From Drechmeria coniospora (taxonomy: Eukaryota > Ascomycota > Sordariomycetes > Hypocreales > Ophiocordycipitaceae), in assembly GCF_001625195.1 (NCBI RefSeq), contig NC_054389.1, forward strand, positions 3,008,147 to 3,072,146: 64,000 bases of DNA, given 5' to 3'. The position numbers and the translations under genes were made by a program. The notes under the pieces are model-generated. The model did not search any database and was not told the DNA's origin. It worked only from the letters and a program-made list of their open reading frames with translations. This document shows, piece after piece, positions 23,083 through 37,200 of the stretch; position 1 is the first letter of the stretch; each line of letters starts with the position of its first letter.

Positions 23083-23388
23083 ATTCTAAAGCTTTTATTA
23101 TAGTTACCTAAGTAAGATAGTACTTACTATATATAGTATAAGAGAAATACTATACCTCCTACTAAAGGGTAAAATAAATATAATACTAAAAGTATTTCCT
23201 ATACTAAATATACTAAATTCCCTTAAAATAATACTAAGAAGTACCTAAAGGGAATCCTTTACTCTAAAAATACTAACTATAATATAGGAATAACTAGCTT
23301 AACTATAAGAGTTAAAGAGGCTAAAGGAAAAAGAAAAAGAAATTTATACCTACCTAGGAATAAGTATTAGCTATTAATTAAAAATAGT
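23083..23388 (+). pseudogene. Outer gypsy-2 leader and start of gag (remnant)
   Basis: Matches the reverse complement of about 36900-37200, the leader and gag start of the second gypsy-2. It includes ATTCTAAAGCTTTTATTA next to the LTR, the proposed self-priming site. It breaks off where the old gypsy-1 begins. Heavily RIP-mutated. Confidence 0.75.
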
Positions 23389-23409
23389 TATTATAGTATT
23401 GGGCTTAGC

Positions 23410-23581
23410 TGTTACGGAGTCGCTAGGCGACTGCTCTAGGACTCTTAATAATATTTATTAAAAGACTTAAAGGATAGGAAAACTACTTAGTAACTAGGGC
23501 TTTTAGTTATATACGTTCCTCCTAGTAGGTCCCTTAGTTCCCTCCGTTCTCCTATATCGGGCTAAGCCCGATACTATAATA
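23410..23581 (-). mobile_element. Gypsy-1 solo LTR inside the 5' LTR of the old gypsy-1
   Basis: 172 bp, TGTTACGG...CTATAATA, opposite in orientation to its host LTR, with TSD TTAGC (23405-23409, 23582-23586). The result is two gypsy-1 LTRs in inverted orientation, one nested in the other. It is less mutated than its host. Confidence 0.92.
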
Positions 23582-23797
23582 TTAGCCCAATATAGGAGAA
23601 TAAAGGGAACTAAGGGACCTACTAAAAGGAATATATATAACTAAAAGCCCTAGTTACTAAGTAGTTTTCCCTCCTTTAAGTCTTTTAATAAATATTATTA
23701 AGAGTCCTAAAGCAGTTGCTTAGTAACTTTATAATATTTAAAAGACTTTACTTATATTAATTAGGAGGAAGGAAAAGCCTAACTATTATAAGTTAAA

Positions 23798-26700
23798 ATA
23801 AATAAAAAGAAGCCTAAAGAAATTAACCTTTAATAAGTTATAAAGGACTTTATAGCAAAAGTCTATATAAAGTTTAGCTAAATATATACCTAAATAGAAA
23901 TATACTTTATTTAAATCTTAACTCTATAGAAGAATAAGTAGTAATAGGTATAATAAGACCTAAAGTACTTATTAGCCTAACTAATAGATACCTTAATAAT
24001 TAACTTTTAGTAGGAATAAACTAAGAATAAGTTAAATATACTATAGGCCTATATTAAATATAAACTAATTCTAATTAGGGACTTATATAATAGTAATAAG
24101 AGTACCTTTATAGCCTAAAGGTTCTATATAGACTATAAGCTTTAGGTAAATAGGAACTTTATTAAGTCCGCCTAGGACTAATAGATTTTTATTTAGTAAA
24201 AACTTTTAGCTAAAGTTTAGTAATAAATTATAATATATTTTAAGAAAGGCTCCTATATTAGTTATAACCTATTTTAATTTTTAATATACCTTAAATTAAC
24301 TTATAGTAACCCTTACTACTAGTAACTAGTAGTTATTAAACTAAAGGATATTAGGTAAGGGATATTAAAGTTATTCTTAGTATTCCTTATATACGTTAAA
24401 GAAAAGCTTATATTAGTAGGAGGAATATATTAGCTTAGTAAGGTAAAACTTATAAAGCTCTATATTAAGCTAACTAAAAGAATAAGGAATTATATCTTTT
24501 AGTAGGGGACTATAATAAATAACTATAATAAAGTAGTTAATATATATAAATAAATTATATTTAAAATAGAATTATAATATATAGAGGATAAAATTAGGAA
24601 CTAAAGTAGGCCTAGCTAAGGGATAGCTAAAGTAACCCCCTAACCTAATAAGAACAGTAATACCCTAATATTAGGAGTTAATATAATAGGCTTTAGGGCT
24701 ATAGTTAGGCCTAAAGTAGTTATAATTAGGTTAATAATAAAAATAAACTAAGGCTAAGGTAGGCCCTAATAATAAGTAAAATAGGTTATATAAAAAGAAA
24801 AAGATAAATATAAAGTAATTAATATATATATTTACTATAGGGAGGGAAGCTACTATATTTAATAATACTTATAATAAGCTATAATTCTATATACTTTAGG
24901 GATAAGTATTTAGACTACTTAGGGAAAAGAATATATTTATAAGGAACTAATAAATAAGGAAGAAAAGGAAAATAAAATACCTTTAAGCTAAGTCTTATAT
25001 AAAGGTATAAAGGATTTATAGGTAAGTAAACTATAAGGAACTAAGGGAATTAAAAAACTAAGTTTAAAAAAATTATACTAAGAATAAATAAATTACTCTT
25101 TCTTATTACTATACTTATAAATTCTATAAGATTTCTTAATATTTAAATTAATAGTAGTTATAACTACTATAGGGCTATTAGTAAAAGAATAGCCTAATAC
25201 CTATAACTTAAGCTTATTCCTTTTTTAATAAAATAATTACTCTAAATAGCTATTATAATATCTTAGTAAAATATAGGTAATACCCTTACCTATCCTATAA
25301 TAACTAATATAGTCTATATAATAATTAATATAAATAGCTAAAAGAGCTTAATACTCCTATATATTATCCTAGGCCTAAGTCGAAATACTATACTAAATCT
25401 ACTATAAATAGAATATTAATAGGTTACCTTAAATATAATAAATTAAACCCTTATAATTAGGGCAGTAGGTAACTAAATTATATAAGTAAATAATATTTAC
25501 CTTCCTAACGGATCCTAGGAAGTATACCTTATACTAATATAACTCTTTTTATAAAAGTAATAAGAAGTACTAATAGTAATAAGCTTATAAAAAATAGTAA
25601 TAAAGCTATAAGAAATAGTACTATAAGTATCCGGAAGTATAAATATAATAGTAATAGCCCTACTTACTCTTTTAGTAGCCCTTTAGAACTATACTAATCT
25701 TTTTAATAAGGAATAAGCCTTAGGCCTACTACTATACTAAAGCTCCTAAAACTACTATATTTAACTATAATAAAATAATAAGGAAGAAATACTATAGCTA
25801 CCCTAAGGCCTACTATATAATATACTATAAGACTAACTACTTAAAGTCTATAAATAGATTATAAACTTACTAAATAAGGAATAAATATAAGTAAGCTTAT
25901 TAATAGTAGTAGTATTAATACTATTTACAAAAAAAGAAAATAAAAAATAAAGGCTATATATAGACTATTAGGCCCTAAATAAAATTATATAATAGGATTA
26001 CTACTTACTCCTATTAGTTAAAGAAATACTTTACTTACTCTTAAGGGGATTACTAATTTACTAAACTAAATATATAAGTAGTATTCTATAAGTTATATAT
26101 AGTACTAAAAGATAAACTACTTATAATATTCTATATATAATTTAGCCTATTTAAATAGTTAGTCTACCCCTTTAGTCTAACTAAAGTATTAGTTTTATTT
26201 TAAAAATATATTAATAAAGTATTATAGAATAAATTAGGAAAGTAAGTTATAGCTTATTTAAATAATATTTTAATTTATACCTTTAGATTAAAGGCTAACT
26301 ACCTTACTAAGGTTAGGGAAATCCTTAAGCAGCTTTAGATAGCCGGCCTATACCTAGATCTTAATAAGTATATATTTATAATAATAAAAGTTAAATACCT
26401 TAGGTTTATTATTTAAGTAAGTATTAAGGTTAGGCCTAACCTAGCGAAAATTACTATAATTTAAGAATAGTAACTACCTATTAAGGTAAAGGGGATTTAA
26501 AGCTTCTTAGGTTTTATAAACTTTTACTATAAATTTATTTTTAATTTTATAAGCCTTATAGAACTACTTATAGCCCTTATAGAAAGGGGTATATTATTTT
26601 ATTAAGAACCTAAAGAAAATATAGCCTTTTAATCTCTTAAGTATACCTTTTTATTATACTTAATCCTAGTATAATAGGACCTAAATAGGAAGACTCTTAT

Positions 26701-29055
26701 TAAGACTAATTACTTAAGTAAAGTACTAAATAAATACCTTTTATAAATTAATAGTAAGGAAGTCCTATAACTAATAGCCTACTACTTAACTAAACTTATA
26801 CTAATAGAAAGGAATTATATAATTTATAATAAGGAACTTCTAGTAGTTATTAACTATCTTAAGGTATAATTAGTAGACCTATAAGGTATTATAGAACTAT
26901 TTACTATTTTAATAAACTATAAGAACCTTAAATACTTTACTAAACTATAAGAGATATTAGAATAATAAGTATAATAAGTAGAAGTCTTTATAAACTTTAA
27001 TTACTTACTATAGTATAGACTAAACTTATAAGTATAACGGCCGGATATACTTTTATATTAGGAATAGGATAAGGAAAATATATTACGCTTAGAATAAATA
27101 CTTTAGTTAATATTAATCTCTATACTATAGAAGGTACCTAAAGACTAACCTATATAAAAAGGTCCTAATACCTAGGATATAGTAATTATAAGTATAAGGA
27201 TAAATTGGATAAATATAGAAATAAACTAAGCTTAGGCTAGCTATAAAGTATTAAGTACTTAAAATATAATAGCTATAGATATAGGGGCGGACTAAACCTA
27301 TTTAGAGATAAAAGAAGAATAAAAAGCTATTAATATATTCTAATTACTTTTAATAATATAAGGATAAATAGAAAGGGAGATACTATTTCTATAGAATATA
27401 CTAACTAACTAATTACTCTTCCTAAAACCCTACCTATAGGAATTATAAGATTAAGTATTATAAAATAATATAATATATAAAGCTTAATAATAAGTAGTTA
27501 TAATAAGTATATAGAAATTCCTAATAAAAGTAAAAATAAAATAATAAATAACTAATTATACTATTAGTACCTATAGTATAATATACTATAGGGAATACCT
27601 ATAGTTACTAGCCTAGGAACTATTAATAATATAAATAATATAATAGGTATATAAATTACTTATATTAAAGCTACTTTAGTTAAAATAGAATATTTTAAGT
27701 ACTTTAGTAAGACTTTTATTAAAATAGTATATTATAGGATATAGTATAGTATATTTAGAATTACTATTACTACTAAAGCTATAAGAGCTATCTATAGAGA
27801 TAGGGACTTTTATAACTAATCCCCTAACTAAACTATTATTAAAAGTAAATATTAATTAACTTTATAACTAACCTATTAGTATAGAATAATAAAAACCCTT
27901 AATTCTTAATAGTTATTATAAACTACCTTTTTAAATTTATTTAACTAAAGGTAATAACTATAATAAGTATAAAGGCTTATATAAAATAGTTTAAGACCTA
28001 TTAGTAGTAATTTAGGGGGTTTTCTACCTAAATTATAACGGATTAGGGATTAAACTAACTTAGTAAGTTCTAAATATCCCTATACTTCCTTATTAGTATA
28101 GAATAACTCCTATTAACTTTATACTACCCCTAGATAAATAGGAGTACTAAAAGGGTAAATTAAGAAATTTAAGCTACCTTACGGATCTTAATCTTATTTA
28201 AGTAATTTAACTAGCCGGCCTACCTAACTACCTACTAACTTACCCTAAATAATAAGGAGTCTTTAGTTATAAGAGTTAGCCTAAATAAGCTATTATTAGG
28301 CTATAAAATTAATATAATACCTAGGGTAAAGGATAATTAAGTAAGTATAGTAATACTAAAAGGAAGGGCTATTACTTTTCTATAATACCTAAGGGAAGGA
28401 ATAAAAATTATATAAGTAGCTATTACCTTTATATAATAATACTTATATAAGTTAGTAGTAACTTTAGGTTACTTAGTAGAAAAGTTTTAGGTAGGTAATA
28501 AGGTCTAACTTAACCTTAAATATATTAAAACTAATAAGCTATATAGGAAGCTAAACTAAATAGCTTTTATATTTATAGTACTAGTAGTACTAATATTACT
28601 TATAGTAATACTAAATATCCCTTAGGGCTTATACCTTACTTCCTATATAAACCTTATCGAAAAGGCAGTAAATAACCCTTTATTTAGTTAGGTAGTATAG
28701 GATTTAAAGCTAAACCTACTATTAGTTTAAAATAAGAATAGTACCTTATAAGAAGAATACTAAGTTAAATATATTTTAGTAATAAGGAGGGCCTAAGGCT
28801 AAAGGGAATAATATAATACTCTTATAAAATAGCTAGGTTATAAATAACTAACCTAAGAACTAATAGAGGTCCTAATATAAACGGAAGCCCTAAAGGAATT
28901 TATATAGTAATAGGAAGACCCTTATATAAATAGTAAAGTATAAGTAAGCTATAAAATAAAATATAAAATTCTAAATATACTAAAGGAAAAAACTAACCTT
29001 AGAGTAACCCTAATAAGGACCTAACTTAATACTACTATAAATATATACTAACTAA
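23798..29055 (+). pseudogene. Old gypsy-1 gag-pol, heavily RIP-mutated
   Basis: Collinear with the gag-pol at 38255-43539 from its mutated start (ATG to ATA at 23798) to the pol end near 29055. Almost every Gln, Trp and many Arg codons are changed, and no frame longer than 60 codons survives. It can be recognised only by alignment to the younger copy. Confidence 0.85.
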
Positions 29056-29060
29056 AGTAA

Positions 29061-29348
29061 TATAGGTAATATAAGGGGTAAAGGCAATAGGGTAATATAA
29101 TAAAAATATATTATTTATATAAAATAAGTATAACCTACTACTATTATAGGTAATATAGGGAGTAAAGGGGGTAGAATAATATAATAAGGGGGAACTATTT
29201 ATATAAGACTAATATAACTTATAGATATTATAGTATATTTTAGCTAAGGTAGCTACTAACTTAGTACTAATACCTTCCTATACCTACTAATAGTAGGTAA
29301 GGCTATATATATTACTCTAGATACTTATTAGGGCCTAAGCTATACCTT
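29061..29348 (-). pseudogene. Antisense Cys-rich ORF of the old gypsy-1, C-terminal part
   Basis: Aligns with about 43545-43985. The gene is then interrupted by a solo LTR, continues at 29526-29613, is interrupted by gypsy-2, continues at 37426-37992 (where the N-terminal block is still readable) and ends after the copia-B LTR at about 46363. It is thus spread over five segments. Confidence 0.65.
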
Positions 29349-29520
29349 TGTTACGGAGTCGCTAGGCGACTGCTCTAGGGCTCTTAATAATATTTATTAA
29401 AAGACTTAAAGGATAGGAAAACTACTTAGTAACTAGGGCTTTTAGTTATATGCGTTCCTTTTAGTAGGTCCCTTAGTTCCCTTTATTCTCCTATATCGGG
29501 CTAAGCCTAATACTATAATA
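29349..29520 (-). mobile_element. Gypsy-1 solo LTR in the antisense gene of the old gypsy-1
   Basis: 172 bp, intact ends TGTTACGG...CTATAATA, TSD ACCTT (29344-29348, 29521-29525). Little mutated compared with its surroundings, hence recent. Confidence 0.92.
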
Positions 29521-29613
29521 ACCTTAAGTAAATATACTAAACTATATACTTAGTATAGTACTAAAATAGCTACTAACCTAAGTTAGGGTTAAGGTATTAG
29601 CAGTAAGGATAAG

Positions 29614-29833
29614 TGTAACGCGCGGATCGGTTAACGATAGTTAGGTAAGTAAGTAAGCCTTCTTTTAGAAATTGAGTAGTATTTAAGACTAAAGCTTAGT
29701 CCTTCTTGAGTTTTTGGGCTTACGTTCCTTTTATAGCTAGGGCGTACCTTAGGCTGCCCTACCTTCCTGTCTATTTAGGCTTTACTTATGCGCCTCTATC
29801 TACCTGGGCTTTACCTATACGCCTAGCCTTATA
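29614..29833 (-). repeat. Gypsy-2 3' LTR
   Basis: TGTAACGCGCGGATCGG...CCTTATA on the plus strand; matches 37201-37420 apart from transitions. It keeps several CpGs that the other LTR has lost. Confidence 0.9.
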
Positions 29834-32400
29834 ATTATTCCCCCTCCTATAGGGATTATTTTAGTACCGTCTTAGAGACTCCCCGGCTAGCGTTATTTAA
29901 TTTAATTTAGGTAGACTTACTTTATACTTATTGTAATATTCCTACTGTTAGTTTAGTTATCCTTTGCCTTTAGCTTATTAATCTTATTGCCGTTATGTTT
30001 TTTGTACTTAATTATTATTATAGTACGCTTACTAGTTAGCGCTACCTTAGGCCGTTAATTAGTTATTGTAGTACTTATTGTATTTATACCTATTACTATA
30101 CTGTACCTAATGCGGCCTTAGGTTTTAATACCTTAGGGATTTTAGCCTAAGGCTATTGCTTTAATATATATATCTTATTGTATTCCTATTAACTTTTTTT
30201 TTTTCTTCTTTAAGACTACTACTATAATAATTTAATAGCTCTTTAGTAGTATTTAATAAATAATAGTAATAGTAATAATAATAATAGTAATAATAATAAT
30301 AGTAATAATAATATTCTTTTAATACTTTGTATAACCCCTTTTTATAAGCGTTTTATATTAGGCGGGACCTTAGCCTTTCCTGGGATTAATAGCCTTAGTT
30401 ATTAGTATAGGGAGGCCTAGTATTAGTTTATAAAGCGGAGGGCTTTTTTATAACTTTAGGATAGAATCCCCTTAGGTAAGTTCCTTTTTATATTCCCTTT
30501 TACTAATAGGGCTAGGGCTAGGGCTTCCTTATATAATAATAATAGTAATATAAGTAGCGTTAATAGTATATTAACTCCTTAATAGGTTAATAAAGGTAAG
30601 TAGCTTATAGTAGCTTTATATTTCTTTTTGCTCCCTTTTTGCTTTTCCCTTAAGTTTATTTAGTTCCCCTTTTTCTTTTTACTTTTCCTTTCTTTTTCTC
30701 TTTTTTTTTCCCCTTATTTAAGGAGTTAGTAGGTAAAGCTAAGTCGGTAGCCTTTTGCTTAGGATATAGCCTACCTATAGGTAGTAGGAGTTCTACTATA
30801 GATAGGGCTAGTATAGTTAAGAGGGTTAGTCCTAGGGATAATACTAGTAAAGGTTAGGCTTTACCCAATAATATAGGTAAGGTTAGAGGTATAGGATTAA
30901 TCTCTAAGGATAGCCCTCCTATAGGAAGAGCTAAGGAGTTAGTAACCCCCTATTAATATTAATCCTATATTTAGGCGTAACCCTTTTATAGTATTATAGT
31001 ATAGAATTCTTACCTTTAGTATATAGTATATTTTTATACTATAATTACTACCTATAAGTAGTTTAAGCTAAAGGAGCCTTAGGTTTTTTTGACTAACTAT
31101 ACTTATCCTATAGTTTAGTCCTCCTACTACTAATAGTATAATAAGCAGTATACTACCTGCTCTTAGGTATATAGCTTTTGGCTCTCTAGAATCGGCTTAT
31201 ATTTACTAACTCTTTTGGGCGTAGGTAGTAGCGCTTATAGCTACGAATTGCAACGACCTAATTATAGTTTACAATTATATTTATTACCTTTACTCCTAGA
31301 GGGTAGAAGTATTCCTAAAGGTAGGTAATATATTACTTTAGGGTACTAATAGTAGTAATAATAATAATAATAGTAAGTACTTATTTCTTTTTTTACTTAA
31401 GGGATAGTACTAACTTATTGTTTTTACTTAATACTTAGGTAAGTCCTTTAATTTATTTAAGGAGTAGTACTAAAGGGAGTACTATCTTACTAATACTAAG
31501 TATATAAATAAAATATATACTAAGTTAGGGGGAAGTCTTTATACTATTTTTTACTAATATACTTATTAGGCTAATTAGGCTACTTATTGCCTTGTAATAG
31601 ACTTATATTATAAAATACTTACTAAGTAATTACTCCCCTTACCCTTTAGATTAATATATATTTCTATTGTATTATAGGGATTATTCCTTAGGAGTTAGTT
31701 AATATTTTCCTTTTTTAGGCTACTATTAACCTAATTACTTAAAAGGTAATATAGTATTTTAGTCTTTTAGCTAAGGACGCTAGGTATTTATCTTTGTAAA
31801 TAGCTCTTGCAATATATAAGCGTAAGGTAACTACTATATTGCTAGATAAGGATTTAGATAATAAGGTTACTTAAGTAATTTTATTATTCTATCCTATTTT
31901 TAGTAATATTAATAGTTACTTTATTTTTATCCTATAAGAGTAACCTTATTATTAATAATAGGTTTATATATTTCCTTATATTTTAATTTCCTTTTCCCTT
32001 TATCTTATTATTTTTATTTTTAACTTAGTATAAATAGTAATAGCTTTAGGTCTATAGGTAGTTTAGGGGTTTTTATTAGTATATTTTTCCCTTCTCTTAC
32101 CCTAATACTCTTTTTATTCTTAAACTATCCTATAGTTTTCCTACTCCCCCTTTATATAAGTAGTAACTTATTACTAAGTTAATTAGTTTAGTTAGGAATT
32201 AATATAGAATTAGTAGGTTATTAGTAAGGTAACTATATTTATACCTTATATTTATTACTATACCCTTTTATTTAGTCTCTTATATAATTCCTTCCCTAGG
32301 CCTTTTTATTAAAGGTAGGTTATTATTACTTTTAGTATATTTTCTATATTCTCTTTATATACTTACTAATTATATTTTACTAGTTAGCCCTTTTATTTTA
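29834..32400 (-). pseudogene. Gypsy-2 3' tail, possible extra ORF of unknown function
   Basis: 2.5 kb between integrase and the 3' LTR. No frame is open, but minus-strand translation around 30950-31220 shows many Tyr spaced like a Cys-rich finger region, as expected if TGC/TGT became TAC/TAT by RIP; Lys/Arg-rich text lies around them. The same segment is duplicated inverted at 47143-48660. A TAA/TAG trinucleotide tract at about 30250-30315 (mirrored near 48195-48245) is simple repeat. Confidence 0.4.
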
Positions 32401-35400
32401 TAAGATATAGTTAGGCTCCCCCTAATTACTAGTAGTTATATATTTCTTTAACTTCCTATTTACCCTCCTTATTTAATAGGTCTAAAAGTAGTATATTATT
32501 TATATTATTTCCTTCTTAGTCCTACTCCTTTTAAGGTTTTAGTAAGCTAATATAAAATATATTATATAGGTATATATATTTATTAGGAAGTACTAAGCGG
32601 TATACCTATTAGCCGATTTTTTTAGAATCTAAAAGGGCCTAATATACTTTAGTATTAGTTTTTATTTCTTCCCTTTAAGGTTAATATTCTATATAAATAG
32701 TAGTACTAAGTTACCTATATTAAGGGATAGAGGATTATACCTATAGTTATAGTACTTTATCTATAACTTTATAGCTTTTTTTTAATACTTTTTTAGTTAT
32801 TCCTTAATTTCTATTAGTTTTACTACTCTTACTTTTACTTTTAGAACTACTACTATAAGCTTATTGTCCTCCTCTTTAGTATAGAACTATAGGTAGTAAC
32901 CTAATAGTACTTAGTTTAGGGAGTAACCTATAGTTATATTAATTATATTATTATAGGTAAACTAAGCTACTTATAGTAGGTTAGCTTAGTTAGATTAGTT
33001 CTAACTAATAAAGTATTATAGGTAGTACTTTAGTACTTAGTTTATTCTTTTAGTCTACCTATTAGTTTATAGGTAAAATACTATTAATAGCCTCTTAGTT
33101 ATTTAGGAGTAATAGTATAGTTCTAATTAGAATTAGCTTATAAATACTAGCCCTTTATTACTTACTACTCCCTTAGGTATACTAAAATAAAGCTTTATTT
33201 TATAATAGAATAGCTATACTAACTTAACTATATTAACTATAGTTTAGTATAAAAGGAATATAAAATACTTAGTTACTCTATTTACTATTACTAAAATTAT
33301 ATTTACCTTTTTCCCCTTAAATTAAATAATAGGTAGCCCTATAATAAGGTCTATTATTACTTTAGCCTAGGGTTTATTAGGAATTAGTAGTAACTATAAC
33401 TTTCTATAAGGGTAATACCTCCTTAAGGATACCCCTTAGTAAACTAAGTATATTTATATATAGCGTTTTATATTTACTAATAAGCCCTTTTAGTAAACTA
33501 CTCTTTATAGTAATTATATTATCCTTTTAACTCTAAAGTAACCTATAAAAGGATTATTATAGTATAGCTATAGAAGCTCTTAGTATACTATAGCCTTATT
33601 TAGAATATAAATATATCCTTAAAAATATAGTATCCCTTTTAAATTTACTAACTAATCCTTATTAAGTATACTATTTTAGCTATAGATCTTTATACCTTAT
33701 AGCCTTTTTGTCTTTAGGTTTTTGCTTTAAATCTTATAAAAGTAGTCCTTTAGTAACTTAAGGGTAGTATTATATATTATTCCCTCTTTTAGGTTCTCCT
33801 TAGCGGATTATTAAGTAATAGGCTATTTATAACTAATTTATTTCCTAGCCTATTAGGCTATTTAAAAGGGGTTTAGTACCTCTTTAGGTTTACCTTTACC
33901 TTAATAAGGTTAGCCTTCTTTAGCTTATAAGGATATTTTATTACCCTTATTCCTACTTAAAGCTTAGGACTTATTATCTTATAAAGGTATCTTACTATAC
34001 TCTTATATATATATATTTCCTTTTCCTACTATACCTATAAGCTACTTTTATAGTAGTACTAGTAGGTAGGTATTACTTAGGGTCTTACCCTTATAGGTAG
34101 TTCTTCTTAAGGGCCTATTTACTAGGTTAAATTTCCTTATTCTATATTTAATAATAAAATTAAAGGCTATTAGGTCTATATATTAATATACTTTGTACCT
34201 AATTAACCTTAGCCTATTTATAAAGGTCTATAGGTTATAGTAATTTAATAATACCTTTACTAAAACTATTACCCCCTCTATATATTATTACTAGTATTTA
34301 AATAACTTAATAATAGTAAATATTTTATAGTTTAGCGTCTTATAGTTTTATTTTATATCTAAGAATTTCCTTAACTAAAATACTACTAAGTACTAATACC
34401 TTTAGTTATTTAGTTAGGATAGGATACCTACTATTATAAAACTTAATATATTTATCTCGATTTTAATAGGTCTTATTAAGTTAAAATAATATAATAGTAA
34501 AGCCTTCCTAAATATATCTTTTAGCTTTTAGAAGGTTACTAATTCCTTTTTATTTAAATAGACTTTTCCTAGCTTTTTCCTATTCTTACTTCCTTTAAGG
34601 AGTATATATAGGGGTACTATAATTCCTAAATAGTTCTTAATAAATCTTTTATAGAAGTTATAGGACCTAAGAAATACTTAAATATTATAAAATAAGGTAG
34701 GCTTTTCCTATTAGGTTATAACCTATACTTTAGTTAGGTCTATTGCTATTTTATCTTTAGATAGAATAAATTCTAGGAACTTAACTAATTTTTAGTAGAA
34801 TTTATACTTATTTAGATTAGTATATAACTCGGCTAACTATAACTACCCTAGGATTTCCTTAAGATATTTAGTATATTCCTAGTAGTTTTTTAAGAAGATT
34901 AAAATATTATTTAAGTATATAATATAGATTATATCTATATACCCTTAGAGTACTTAGTAGATATAGTATTAAAAGGTAGTTAGTATATTAGTTAGCCCAA
35001 ATAGTATTACTAAGTATTTAAAATACCTATAGCGTATTTTAAATATTATCTTTTATTTATTACCCTTCTTAATTTAGATTTAATAGTAAGTATCCTTAAC
35101 GTTAATCTTAAAGAATACTATAGCTTCCTAGTATTAGTTTATAATCTTAAATATTAATAGAAAGGTATATTAAATTTTTACTAAGACCTTATTAAGTTTT
35201 TAGTAATTTATATATAATTAGAGTATATTATTCTTTTTTAGTATAAATAGAATAGGTAATCCTATAGGTAACTTTAAAGGGCGGATCCTATTAGCTTATA
35301 GGTTTTTATTTAGGTATTCTTTAAGCTCCTTTAGCTTTATTTAAGAGAGTAAGTAAATTAATCTATATAGTAATAATATATTTAGTTAGAGGTTAATTAT

Positions 35401-37090
35401 ATAATCTATTTATTTATATACTAGTAGGATCTTTATACTATTTATATTTAGGATATCCTTAAACTTTTTTAATTCCTATAGGATCCCTTAGGGCTATTCC
35501 TAATAACTTTTTAGTAGCTTAATAGGATTACCTTTTATTCCTATTACTATAAAGATCTTTACCTTATTCCTATATTTAACTTAAAACTTCTTAGGTACTA
35601 GTAGTTATACCTTTAACTAGTCCTATTAAAATTATTAATATACTCCTATAGGGTTTAGGTAAATCCTTAGGTCGGTTAATATTAGTATTCCTAGTATAAC
35701 CTATATTTAGTCTAAAGTTAGTTTTATATTAACTTTAATATAATAGTAGGTAAACTCTCTCTCTTTCCTTTTACTATTTATTATATATATAGGTACTTCC
35801 TATATCCTATAACTAGTAACTTAAAGACCCCCTATAGCCTAAAGGCTACTTTTATTTATTAAGACTTAGTAAAGTCTGTATTACCTTACTGTTTATATAT
35901 TAATAAGGTCTATACTAATATAGCTATTTAGTTTTACCTTAACCTTTTAGGTAGTTTATCCTAAAATCGTTATATTAACTATAAACTAAGGTTATACCCT
36001 ATATTCTATATTACTAACTAAGGTAAGAGTAACTACTTTAGTTATTAGAAGTTTCCCTATTTCTAGAGTTTTAGGTATTTTCTTACTTAGTAGTCTTCCT
36101 TTTAATAGTTAAAATAGTAGTTATTCTTACTCTACCTTAGTAGTAGTAGGCCTTTACTACTATAGGCCCTTTTTAAGCCTAGGGTTATAGATTTTTAAGA
36201 GGATTCCCTACTATTATACTAGGGTTAGTATACTTTTATTTTTTTAGTAACTTTCCTTTAATAATTTAGGTTCTCCCCTTTTCTTATATTAGTTCTCCTT
36301 TTTAGTTAGTTTTCGGTAGAGTCCTAAAGTTATTAGGCTAGTTAAACTATTTCTTCCTATATATACCCTTTAATATTCTTATATAGATTAATTTAGCTCT
36401 ATAACTTTAGTAGTAACTTACTAAAGTAGGAGAAGGCCTAGTTAGGCTTTAGTACTTTACTAAAGTAGTTTTCGATTAAGTTTAGGTAAATACTAAACTC
36501 TATTAGGGATTAGCCTTTTTATTATATTACTTTTTATTATTATACTACTAAGTAGGTTTAATAGTTAACTAAGTCTCTTAGTAAGGTAAGTATTTATTCT
36601 TAGAACTAATTCTAATTATTTTTAGCTATAGTTTATTAGTCTTTTAGTAGTTTATTTAAGTACTTTTCTTAGTATACCTAGCCCTAGGCCTATATATAGT
36701 TAAGGGTTAGTAGGATTTTCTAGTAGTCTTTCTTAAACTTTTATCTTATTTTATTAAAGGTATAGTTTAAGTTATAAAGCTATTTTTACCTTTTTTATAG
36801 AGTTATAGGTTACTTAAGTTTTAGTATATTTTTTGCCTTAACTTTTTAGCTACTCTTTAAGGAAGTATTTAACTCTCTTTAGGCCTATTTCTTTATCTTT
36901 TTTAGTTAATAGCTAGTACCTATCCTTAGGTAAGTATAAATTTCCTTTTCTTTTTCCTTTAGCCTCTTTAACTCTTATAGTTAAGCTAGTTATTCTTATA
37001 CTATAGCTAGTATTTTTAGAATAAAGGGTTCCCTTTAGGTACTTCTTAGTATTATTTTAAGGGAACTTAATATACTTAGTATAAGGGATA
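32400..37090 (-). pseudogene. Gypsy-2 gag-pol, RIP-inactivated chromovirus-type polyprotein
   Basis: Minus strand. Gag lies above about 36000. Reverse transcriptase covers about 34700-35330, with the YxDD box reading IYLNNIL at about 34903-34920 (both Asp codons converted to Asn codons) followed by NYQEYTKYLKEIL-like text. The integrase core is at about 33000-33400, with DLIIGLPII followed by VIVNRVTKY. A GPF/Y-type module reading GPF*ILKK lies near 32620-32660. No frame over 60 codons survives. These motifs are typical of Ty3/gypsy chromoviruses. I could not fix the start codon. Confidence 0.75.
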
Positions 37091-37200
37091 CTTTTAATAT
37101 TATATTTATCTTACGCCTTAGTAGGAGGTATAGTATCTCTCTTATACTATATATAGTAGGCGCTATCTTACTTAGGTAATTGTAATAAAAGCTTTAGAAT

